Under the pieces are notes generated by a model that was not told the DNA's origin, searched no databases, and saw only the letters and a list, made by a program, of their open reading frames with translations. Both the position numbers and the translations under genes were made by a program. Positions 55,430 through 64,000 of a stretch of 64,000 nucleotides of DNA are shown one piece after another (within the stretch, counting starts at the first letter, position 1; every line of letters starts with the position of its first letter). The DNA is from Croceivirga radicis (GTDB taxonomy: Bacteria; Bacteroidota; Bacteroidia; Flavobacteriales; Flavobacteriaceae): positions 186,001 to 250,000 of the forward strand of contig NZ_MTBC01000003.1 of assembly GCF_002072105.2 (NCBI RefSeq), given 5' to 3'.

Positions 55430-56320
55430 TTAAGCAGAAACCTTTTCTAAAGCTTCTAAAAAGTTAACCAGTTTTTTTTGTAGCTGAACCGTAGCTGCAA
55501 CTAAGGGGAGTCTAACATTAGGGCTTCCTATTCCTTGTTCTGAACAAATAACCTTTATGCCTGCAGGGTTACCCTCTTCAAATATAAGTTGCATTCCAGG
55601 TAGCAACTTGTCTTGTAATTGCATGCCAGCTTCCTTTTCCCCTTCTAATCCAAGCTTAATTAACATAGAAAATTGGGCCGGTAAGCCTTGTCCAAGAACT
55701 GAAATTACACCTGCACCACCATCTAAAGTAGTTCTTAAGGCCGTAAAATCATCACCAGATATAATTAAAAAGCCTTCTGGTTTGTTCTGCAGTAAAGCAT
55801 TTACCTGCTCTAAAGAATCATTTGCCTCCTTAATACCAATTATATTCTTAAAATCTGAAGCTAAGCGCAAAGTAGTTGCCGGTAGCATATTACTCCCGGT
55901 TCTAGATGGCACGTTATATAAAATTATGGGTAGTGGGGCCGCTTGGGCCAAAGCCTTAAAATGCTGATATATCCCCTCTTGAGTTGGCTTGTTATAAGCT
56001 GGTGAAACAGAAAGAATAGCACTGTAATCCATGATGTCTAATTCTTGTAGCTCTTGAACAAGAGCCATAGTATTGTTGCCTCCTACACCAACAACCAAGG
56101 GTAACCTACCTGCATTTACCCTAGAAACCGTTTGCATAACTAACTTTTTCTCTTCTTTTGTAAGCGTAGCAGATTCTGCAGTTGTACCCAGAACTACCAA
56201 ATAATTTATACCATTGGTAATGTTAAATTCAACTAACTGCTCTAGAGCACTTACATCTACGGTCAAATCTTCATTAAAAGGTGTAATTAATGCAACCCCC
56301 GTTCCTACAAATTGCTTCAT
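55430..56320 (-). CDS. dapA: 4-hydroxy-tetrahydrodipicolinate synthase
   Basis: Condenses pyruvate and aspartate semialdehyde on the way to diaminopimelate and lysine. 296 residues. Landmarks: ALITPF, LGTTAESATL, ILYNVPSRTG (catalytic Tyr) and IGIKEAND (Schiff-base Lys). Its ATG overlaps the DUF6913 stop by 4 nt. Confidence 0.96.
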   Translation of the reverse strand: MKQFVGTGVALITPFNEDLTVDVSALEQLVEFNITNGINYLVVLGTTAESATLTKEEKKLVMQTVSRVNAGRLPLVVGVGGNNTMALVQELQELDIMDYSAILSVSPAYNKPTQEGIYQHFKALAQAAPLPIILYNVPSRTGSNMLPATTLRLASDFKNIIGIKEANDSLEQVNALLQNKPEGFLIISGDDFTALRTTLDGGAGVISVLGQGLPAQFSMLIKLGLEGEKEAGMQLQDKLLPGMQLIFEEGNPAGIKVICSEQGIGSPNVRLPLVAATVQLQKKLVNFLEALEKVSA

Positions 56321-56853
56321 GGCTTTAATTCTTCTAAAATTTTCAAATACTTTTTCAATTCTTTTTTAAAGGTTTCAAAGTCGTTCAAATTGGTTTCAAT
56401 CGTTAAATCGCTGAGGTTCTTGTTTCCGTCTTTAACACCTATACGTATTCTAGCATCTACTTGAACGGACATTAACTTTAACAGCAATCTATCATCTGTA
56501 AAATAGTTAATCAAAACGTCATAAGGCCTACCTATAAACTCAGAAAAATCCCCATTTTCAATAGACCCGTTCCACCCTAAATTTTTATCGGTACAATAAG
56601 GAATACCAAACATCCCGTTCTGATCTTTTCCTCTCTTATAACCAATAATCTGTACCGCATTTGGTCTTAAACCTAAATTATCTTTTAAAGACTTAAATGT
56701 TTCCGCTTGGCCGTAATTGTCCATATCTACAATACAAGCAACAGTTGCCACTCCCTTTTTATCGTGTGCAGACTTCTGCTTTAAAAGTGCGTCTTCTAAA
56801 AACTTTTTGGCTGATTTAACCTTGAACTTATCTTGAATCGCTTTAAACACCAT
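56317..56853 (-). CDS. DUF6913 family protein
   Basis: 178 residues, no signal peptide. Starts with FKAIQDKFKVKSAKKFLED, then VATVACIVDMDNYGQA; ends in Lys-rich helices. Flavobacterial family with no known function. Promoter box 16 nt upstream and overlap with dapA downstream suggest it leads that operon. Confidence 0.8.
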   Translation of the reverse strand: MVFKAIQDKFKVKSAKKFLEDALLKQKSAHDKKGVATVACIVDMDNYGQAETFKSLKDNLGLRPNAVQIIGYKRGKDQNGMFGIPYCTDKNLGWNGSIENGDFSEFIGRPYDVLINYFTDDRLLLKLMSVQVDARIRIGVKDGNKNLSDLTIETNLNDFETFKKELKKYLKILEELKP

Positions 56854-56869
56854 TCTTATGCCATTTCTG

Positions 56870-56877
56870 CAAATGTA
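56870..56877 (-). promoter_or_regulatory. -7 box of the DUF6913-dapA operon
   Basis: Minus strand TACATTTG, exact match, 16 nt before the ATG at 56853. Confidence 0.55.
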
Positions 56878-57048
56878 AATATTCTGCCCATAGCACTTAG
56901 CGAAGTTAAACGGTTCTTGCGATTAAATAATAACACAATTTGTTATATTTACAACAAACAATATGCGAGAAATACACAATACATTGTAAGCCACACAACT
57001 AAACCCTTTTAAAAGTTTATATTTAGTAGCTTATCTCAAAAATTTTTC

Positions 57049-58098
57049 ATGTCTACCTTAAAATTTGCCCTTTGGAACGCCGAATGGATGAACGAGTTAT
57101 TTGCCAATAACCCCATACGTTACCACGATTCTGACAAAAAAGGTTATATGACCAAACAAAATATAGCAGACCGAATACATGATATAGCTGGCGTTGTTAA
57201 TGAAGTAAGTGCAGATATATGGGTATTTGTAGAAGGACCCAACCAAACTGAAGAACTTCAATATTTTTTTGATACCAGTGTTAACGGTGCTTGGTACTGT
57301 GCAGTACAGTCTTCTGGCGCACAATCTATAGGAATAGCCGTACGTGCAGACTCCAATTTATTGGCAGAAAATCCATTAACATGGCACAATTTAAAGACAG
57401 CGGAATATGCATCAAAATTAGATATTGCAACCAACGAATTTAGAATGGACACCGACAATGATGCTGTAATGGAAGTGCACAAATTTGAAAGAAAACCACT
57501 TTACGCATCTGTAAAAACGAAAAATGACAAAACGCTCAATATCATTGGCGTTCATTTAAAGAGCAAAGGCATTTTTAATGCTATGGAATGGTCTAAATGG
57601 TGGTCCAAAGCAGATGGTAATCGAAAAAAAATAGTTGCTCAATGTCATCAATTACGTATTGCTTTCTTAGATGATTACCTAACCAATGACGAAACCAAAA
57701 ACATACCTTTAATTGTATGTGGCGATATTAATGATGGTCCAGGTTTTGATACCAGCGAAATGAAAATTAGCGCTAGCGGCGTAGAACGGTTAATGGGATC
57801 AATTTGGAAACCAAACTTGACTTTGGGCAATGTTATGTATGATGTCTTAAACGAGAAAAAAAAGGCGAAATTAGATTTTGAAGAACTTTACACCGCAAGT
57901 TTTGCAGATCCAATTTTTAACAACAAATACCAAAAAGCGTGGATAGATCATATTCTTTATAGTAGAGCCAAAGACGGGTGGATTGGTCAGGGTGAAATAA
58001 TTGAAACAATGGCCAACGGTGAAAAAATCTACAAAAAATATCCAAAATCTTCTGATCACTTTCCTGTAACCTGCTTAATTGATATTGATAAATTATAA
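57049..58098 (+). CDS. Endonuclease/exonuclease/phosphatase family protein
   Basis: 349 residues, no signal peptide. EEP-fold landmarks: LWNAEWMNELF, EVSADIWVFVEG, the metal site GDINDGPGFD, and the C-terminal SSDHFPV with catalytic His/Asp. Substrate unknown. The 195-nt gap upstream shows no exact promoter box, only a 6-bp repeat TTTGTT/AACAAA at 56939-56958. Confidence 0.88.
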   Translation: MSTLKFALWNAEWMNELFANNPIRYHDSDKKGYMTKQNIADRIHDIAGVVNEVSADIWVFVEGPNQTEELQYFFDTSVNGAWYCAVQSSGAQSIGIAVRADSNLLAENPLTWHNLKTAEYASKLDIATNEFRMDTDNDAVMEVHKFERKPLYASVKTKNDKTLNIIGVHLKSKGIFNAMEWSKWWSKADGNRKKIVAQCHQLRIAFLDDYLTNDETKNIPLIVCGDINDGPGFDTSEMKISASGVERLMGSIWKPNLTLGNVMYDVLNEKKKAKLDFEELYTASFADPIFNNKYQKAWIDHILYSRAKDGWIGQGEIIETMANGEKIYKKYPKSSDHFPVTCLIDIDKL

Positions 58099-58151
58099 TA
58101 CCTTTAAAACACACCTGGCCAAATAACCCTAAAACGAATATAAAAAATGGA

Positions 58152-58159
58152 TATATTTG
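58152..58159 (+). promoter_or_regulatory. Possible -7 box upstream of the SRPBCC gene
   Basis: TATATTTG, exact match, 68 nt before the ATG at 58228. Leader length is unlike the other genes here. Confidence 0.3.
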
Positions 58160-58227
58160 AAAAACAAACGTTAAACAGCCAAAATACATACGCTCCCCCA
58201 ATTTGTATTTAAGCATAATTGACTAGC

Positions 58228-58662
58228 ATGCTTAATAAAGACTCCTTTCACTTGACCAGAACAGCAAACGCGCAACACACCCTGTTGTGGGAGACCTACA
58301 CCAACCCAGATCATATTAAACATTGGAATTACCCAAGTTATGATTGGAAATGTATAGACATAGAAGTAAATTTAAAAGAAGGTGGTTTTTTCAAATGCAA
58401 GTTACAGAGTGTAAAAGATGATTTTCTTCTTGAATTTAACGCTGTTTTTAATAAGGTTATAACTAACCGTCTTTTAGACTTTACTGAATCTTATGGTAGA
58501 AATTTTATTATGGAGTTTACACCCAATGAAAACGGCTGTATTATAATGCATAAAGCGGATTATGAATCTCAAAATTCTGTCAAAGTTCAACAAGAATACA
58601 TTTCCCTTATTATTGACAACTATATAACTTACTCTGAAAAACTACAACAAAGTTTGCTCTAG
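58228..58662 (+). CDS. SRPBCC (AHSA1-like) domain protein
   Basis: 144 residues from ATG 58228. Landmarks: LLWETYTNPDHIKHWNYP at the N-terminus and strand-turn-strand units (VNLKEGGFFKCKLQS), a START-like ligand-binding or Hsp90-activator fold. Ligand unknown. Its 3' end overlaps the convergent gene by 21 nt. Confidence 0.85.
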   Translation: MLNKDSFHLTRTANAQHTLLWETYTNPDHIKHWNYPSYDWKCIDIEVNLKEGGFFKCKLQSVKDDFLLEFNAVFNKVITNRLLDFTESYGRNFIMEFTPNENGCIIMHKADYESQNSVKVQQEYISLIIDNYITYSEKLQQSLL

Positions 58663-58959
58663 AACTATATTAATCAGTTGATTGCGCTCTTCTTGTAAAC
58701 TAATTTTAGGAACCGGCCTTTGTGCCAACCTATACCAATAAGCCGCATTCCATTCGTCCCCTTCTTCTCTGTGTAGATGTGCATGAATCCAACTACTCAT
58801 TTCCTCTTTTGCACCGTCTATTAAATCATGTGCACTTTGCCAATCTCCTTTAGCTGCAAACCATAACCCTTTTAAAGCTACCGGCCAACTTTCATCGGGC
58901 TCTTCCCTAATTAAAGTGCTATTAAATTCTTGGAGGTTTTTGGGTATAGCCATTTGCAT
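58642..58959 (-). CDS. Conserved small hypothetical protein
   Basis: 105 residues, helical, Trp-rich: ESWPVALKGLWFAAKGDW, AHLHREEGDEWNAAYWYRLA. No signal or TM. Reminiscent of small TPR-like proteins found in many bacteria; function unknown. Second in-frame ATG at 58953 (MAIPKNLQEF) may be the true start. Last gene of the GNAT-prmC-ligA run (13-nt gap). Confidence 0.75.
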   Translation of the reverse strand: MQMAIPKNLQEFNSTLIREEPDESWPVALKGLWFAAKGDWQSAHDLIDGAKEEMSSWIHAHLHREEGDEWNAAYWYRLAQRPVPKISLQEERNQLINIVLEQTLL

Positions 58960-58972
58960 TACTTTTTATAGG

Positions 58973-59410
58973 TTACTCACTGGACTTTAATTCTAGTATA
59001 TCTTCTTCTTCAAAAATATATTGCGGCCATACGCGGTGACCAAGATAAGCCCCACAAATCATAATTAAAACCTGATGCCAAGCTTCCACCTTAAACCCAT
59101 CTATTTGACCAATTGCAAAAAGTAGGATAATAATAGCCAAAAATCCGAAAAAACCAGAAATCTCTTTCTTTTTGGTTGTTACTTTCCTATTAAAGAAAAT
59201 TTTTGCAATTAGACCTGAGAGTAGAAAATTTAGCCAAATAAGTTCACTGCGGTTGTGTTCTACCACCTCACTAAAGGTGGGGTATTCGTCTCCTAAAATT
59301 ACCAATATAATATCTATTATAACCATGGTGCCAAGTAAAATAGCTAGTACCAAACGTATAGTATTTACTGTTTTTAAATGTTTTAAAAAGTAACTTCTTA
59401 ATCCCATCAA
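58973..59410 (-). CDS. Small four-TM membrane protein A
   Basis: 145 residues, about four hydrophobic segments (TIRLVLAILLGTMVIIDIILV; ELIWLNFLLSGLIAKIFF; GFFGFLAIIILLFAIG; VLIMICGAYLGHRVW), acidic tail. Unrecognised. Its ATG overlaps the preceding gene's stop by 4 nt. It has the same plan as protein B, with Gly-His near the end of the last helix in both. Confidence 0.75.
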   Translation of the reverse strand: MMGLRSYFLKHLKTVNTIRLVLAILLGTMVIIDIILVILGDEYPTFSEVVEHNRSELIWLNFLLSGLIAKIFFNRKVTTKKKEISGFFGFLAIIILLFAIGQIDGFKVEAWHQVLIMICGAYLGHRVWPQYIFEEEDILELKSSE

Positions 59411-59799
59411 TCAAAATTTAAAGACCAAAGAAAATGACCATAAAACACTCCTAAAACCAAGAGCAGACTCATAAACCACAATGGCTTCTTAAAAGGCACT
59501 TTATAACCTATAAGCACAGAAACTGCAGCCATGCCAAATAATAGATATACGGGCCACCCGTCTCCTATATAAAATCTTTTATCCGTGGTTCCTATGAACA
59601 AATGTCCCAATATGGCGCCCAAAACAAAAGGAATAAAAAAGAACTGATTCTTGGAAGCCTCAAAGAGAAGGATGTTTGATGTATCATCTTCCAATTCATT
59701 AAGGTTTAAGGCAATTTCAAAAACCAAATAGAAAATGGCAAAACCAATCATAATATTTCTTACCCACCTGTAGGCTTCTGGGTCAAAAAGCTGTTCCAT
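59407..59799 (-). CDS. Small four-TM membrane protein B
   Basis: 130 residues, about four hydrophobic segments (IMIGFAIFYLVFEIALNL; NQFFFIPFVLGAILGHLFIG; WPVYLLFGMAAVSVLIGY; LWFMSLLLVLGVFYGHFLW). Unrecognised. Starts 3 nt after ligA, and its stop overlaps the start of protein A by 4 nt. Confidence 0.75.
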   Translation of the reverse strand: MEQLFDPEAYRWVRNIMIGFAIFYLVFEIALNLNELEDDTSNILLFEASKNQFFFIPFVLGAILGHLFIGTTDKRFYIGDGWPVYLLFGMAAVSVLIGYKVPFKKPLWFMSLLLVLGVFYGHFLWSLNFD

Positions 59800-59802
59800 A
59801 AG

Positions 59803-61815
<2,013 letters not shown>

Positions 61816-62673
61816 TTATGCTTTTATACCTTTTAATATTCGGAAATTACCGAAAATATCTTGTTTTAATTCTACCTGTTCAAAAGAGTTTGCTATCAAC
61901 AACGCCTTGGTTTCTTCTGGCAGGTATTGGTTAATCTCAAAATAGAGCTTTCCCTTAGGTTTTAAATAGGTTTTTGCCTTGAGAGCGATTTCCCTATAAA
62001 ATATAAGTGGGTCGTTATCTGAAACAAAAAGTGCCGTAGCCGGCTCATAATCCTTTACATTTTTTCTTATTTCTTCCTTCTCCAATTCGCGCACGTAAGG
62101 CGGGTTAGACACTATTACATCCCACGGACCTTGCAGTTCTCTTGTAAAGTTGCCAGATAAAACATCAAACTCCTTAAAGGTAACCTCTACGTTATTATTA
62201 ACGGCATTTTCCATGGCAACCCTTAAGGCTTTTTTACTAATATCAACCGCGGTTACCTTTGCCCTAGGCAACTCTTGCGCCAATGACAAAGCAATACATC
62301 CACTACCTGTACCAATATCCAATATGCGTTGTGGTTCTGCAATATTGGAATCTGCTATAATCCAAGACACCAATTCTTCCGTTTCTGGTCTTGGGATAAG
62401 TGTTTCTTTGGTAATCTTTAACTCTAAATTCCTAAAATAAGCCTTACCGGTTATATGTTGCAACGGCTCTTCTTGCTTTAAGCGTTCTAAAGCTGTAAAT
62501 AATGGTAATTCTTCTGCTTTACCTACCACATAATTTGGTTGTAAAACCAAGATAAATTTTTGTAGGTTTAAGTAATGGTCTATTAGTTCATAAAAAAAAC
62601 TATCAATTTCTTCTTTAGGATAAAGTTCACCTAATTCTTTATGATATATAGTTTTAATTTCTGACAGTTGCAT
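61816..62673 (-). CDS. prmC: Release factor glutamine methyltransferase
   Basis: Methylates the GGQ Gln of release factors RF1 and RF2. 285 residues. SAM site ILDIGTGSGCIAL and active site VSNPPYVRE, plus an N-terminal helical domain with LIPRPETEELV. Starts 1 nt after the GNAT stop. Confidence 0.96.
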   Translation of the reverse strand: MQLSEIKTIYHKELGELYPKEEIDSFFYELIDHYLNLQKFILVLQPNYVVGKAEELPLFTALERLKQEEPLQHITGKAYFRNLELKITKETLIPRPETEELVSWIIADSNIAEPQRILDIGTGSGCIALSLAQELPRAKVTAVDISKKALRVAMENAVNNNVEVTFKEFDVLSGNFTRELQGPWDVIVSNPPYVRELEKEEIRKNVKDYEPATALFVSDNDPLIFYREIALKAKTYLKPKGKLYFEINQYLPEETKALLIANSFEQVELKQDIFGNFRILKGIKA

Positions 62674-62674
62674 G

Positions 62675-63160
62675 CTATAATTTTCTCAACATATATACCG
62701 GACATGCGGAATGCCCCGTGCACCCCATAGGGGCATCTATATAATCAAAACCGTTTTTCTTGTATAATTTTTGAGCAGCTTTCATGTAAGGCATAGTTTC
62801 TAGATACATAGCCTCAAAACCATATGCCTTCGCTTGTGCTATACATGCTGCAATCATTTTTGCGCCCAAACCCAAACCCCTTGCTTCTTCTAAAAAATAC
62901 ATTTTCTGTAGTTCGCAGACATTGCCCTTATAATTGTCTAAAGGAGCAACACCCGCGCAACCAATAACGCTTCCATTGGCGTCTACAACAAAATAGTCGC
63001 TACGTTCTTTTGCGTATGCACCATACATGTCTTTTAAAGCTTCATCTTCATAAGCCGTACCTACCTTTGGCACGCCAAGTTCTACTAAAACCTTTCTTAT
63101 AATGGCCTCAACCTGCTCGTTATCTTTAGCTTGTATTTTACGAATAATTGGCGAATTCAT
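62675..63160 (-). CDS. GNAT-family N-acetyltransferase
   Basis: 161 residues. GNAT fold: KMYFLEEARGLGLGAKMI carries the R/Q-x-x-G-x-G/A acetyl-CoA loop, followed by YLETMPYMKAAQKLYKKNGF. Substrate unknown. First gene of the prmC-ligA run, divergent from ribD over 30 nt. Confidence 0.92.
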   Translation of the reverse strand: MNSPIIRKIQAKDNEQVEAIIRKVLVELGVPKVGTAYEDEALKDMYGAYAKERSDYFVVDANGSVIGCAGVAPLDNYKGNVCELQKMYFLEEARGLGLGAKMIAACIAQAKAYGFEAMYLETMPYMKAAQKLYKKNGFDYIDAPMGCTGHSACPVYMLRKL

Positions 63161-63190
63161 TTCTATGAAATTAAATACTACTTTTAAGCC

Positions 63191-64000
63191 ATGAATATAG
63201 ACGAAAAATACTTGTTTCGCTGTATAGAACTAGGTAAAATTGGATTGGGAACTACCGCACCCAACCCTATGGTAGGGTCTGTAATAGTTTATAACGATAA
63301 AATAATTGGCGAAGGTTATACTAGCCCATTTGGAGGCCCCCACGCCGAAGTTAACGCTATCAATAGTGTTAAACATAAAGAGCTTTTGGCCAAAGCTACG
63401 CTATATGTTACCTTAGAACCCTGTTCGCACTACGGAAAAACACCACCATGTGCGGATTTAATTATTAAAAGCGGTATACCCAGTGTAGTCATAGGTATTT
63501 TAGACCCCCACGAAAAGGTTGCTGGCAAAGGCATACAAAAACTAAAAGATGCCGGGATTAACGTAATTAGCAATGTTTTGGCAGAAGAGTGTGCCGCACA
63601 CCACAAACGCTTTTTAACTTTTATTGAAAAAAAACGTCCGTATGTAATTTTAAAATGGGCAGAAACGATAGATGGGTTTATAGCTCCTTCTGACCGTATA
63701 CGAAGCACGAAACCTGAACCATATTGGATTACCAATACCTACTCTAGACAATTAGTACATAAATGGCGTAGTGAAGAACAAGCCATTCTAGTTGGTGCCA
63801 ACACCGTGCTGGCAGACAATCCCTCTTTAACAGTTAGAGATTGGGAAGGCCAAAATCCAATTAGAGTAGTCTTAGATAAAGATTTAAGTTTGCCTAAAAC
63901 AAGTGCCGTTTTTAACACGGATGCCAAGGTTATAGTTTTAACAAGCAAAACAGAGGCTAGCACTTTGGAGCACTTGGTCTATGAAAAGATAGATTTTAAT
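63191..64000 (+). CDS. ribD: Riboflavin biosynthesis protein RibD (3' end cut)
   Basis: Bifunctional deaminase/reductase of riboflavin synthesis. 270 residues seen before the window edge. N-terminal deaminase domain: PNPMVGSVI, HAEVNAI (zinc His and catalytic Glu) and LEPCSHYGKTPPC (zinc Cys). The reductase domain begins near residue 155 (ILKWAETIDGFIA, then LVGANTVLADNPSLTVR). Frame open to the edge. Confidence 0.96.
   Translation, partial: MNIDEKYLFRCIELGKIGLGTTAPNPMVGSVIVYNDKIIGEGYTSPFGGPHAEVNAINSVKHKELLAKATLYVTLEPCSHYGKTPPCADLIIKSGIPSVVIGILDPHEKVAGKGIQKLKDAGINVISNVLAEECAAHHKRFLTFIEKKRPYVILKWAETIDGFIAPSDRIRSTKPEPYWITNTYSRQLVHKWRSEEQAILVGANTVLADNPSLTVRDWEGQNPIRVVLDKDLSLPKTSAVFNTDAKVIVLTSKTEASTLEHLVYEKIDFN

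Noticed and set aside
58147-58212. 18-codon frame MDIFEKQ ahead of the SRPBCC gene
   Set aside because: Too short, no conserved feature, and overlaps a possible promoter box.

Overview
The window is ordinary chromosome of a Bacteroidota bacterium, almost certainly a Flavobacteriaceae member and plausibly marine. The evidence is low G+C, many lipoproteins with a Cys right after the signal peptide, A-rich leaders instead of Shine-Dalgarno sites, intergenic matches to the Bacteroidota promoter (TTTG about 20 nt before TAnnTTTG), a Bacteroidota-type omega subunit, and family sets typical of flavobacteria (DUF4252, DUF4835, DUF6913, YtxJ, 6-TM K+ channel with zinc ribbon). A GH29 alpha-L-fucosidase cut by the left edge fits algal polysaccharide use. 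Genus is not resolved. I see no tRNA, rRNA, insertion sequence, prophage or CRISPR array. No gap longer than about 300 bases lacks a gene.

Layout. 1-1.8 kb: fucosidase and an NTF2-fold protein (minus). 1.9-4.4 kb: panB, lspA, an RluA-type pseudouridine synthase lacking an ordinary start codon, and a DUF4252 lipoprotein. 4.4-9.6 kb: TPR-like protein, leuA-leuB (no leuCD here), thioredoxin-fold lipoprotein. 9.7-16.9 kb: pheT, fasciclin protein, two-TM protein, ABC-F ATPase, CxxC-less redoxin lipoprotein. 17-21.7 kb: transaldolase, SDR, SRP RNA (ffs, minus), then glutaminyl cyclase, thioesterase and a beta-helix lipoprotein. 21.7-26.6 kb: a signalling cluster with a LytTR regulator carrying a degenerate receiver, a small acidic repeat lipoprotein, a TPR histidine kinase, a NarL-type regulator and an unknown protein. 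26.6-35.7 kb: glyA, lipoprotein, ytxJ, clpB, tetR, histidine phosphatase, smpB, pcm. 35.7-44.4 kb: a tight plus-strand run Gfo/Idh, hbd-like, DUF1015, yggS, exonuclease/GIY-YIG, K+ channel, miaA-gntK fusion and gntP. 44.5-56.9 kb (minus): two-component pair, coaE, YbbR, GT2, fabI, recN, DUF4835, coaBC, rpoZ, bamD, dapA, DUF6913. 57-64 kb: EEP-family protein, SRPBCC protein, then the minus run GNAT, prmC, ligA and three small genes, with ribD cut by the right edge.

Most notable: (1) a continuous reading frame joins full-length MiaA to full-length gluconokinase and overlaps a gluconate permease; (2) exact TAnnTTTG boxes fall into two distance classes, 15-23 nt or only 4-6 nt from the start codon, the latter predicting (nearly) leaderless mRNAs for rpoZ, bamD, smpB, ytxJ, a histidine kinase and an unknown gene; (3) the signalling cluster at 21.7-26.6 kb; (4) an ABC-F protein with one of its two composite ATP sites degenerate; (5) two dyads around the recN promoter and start.
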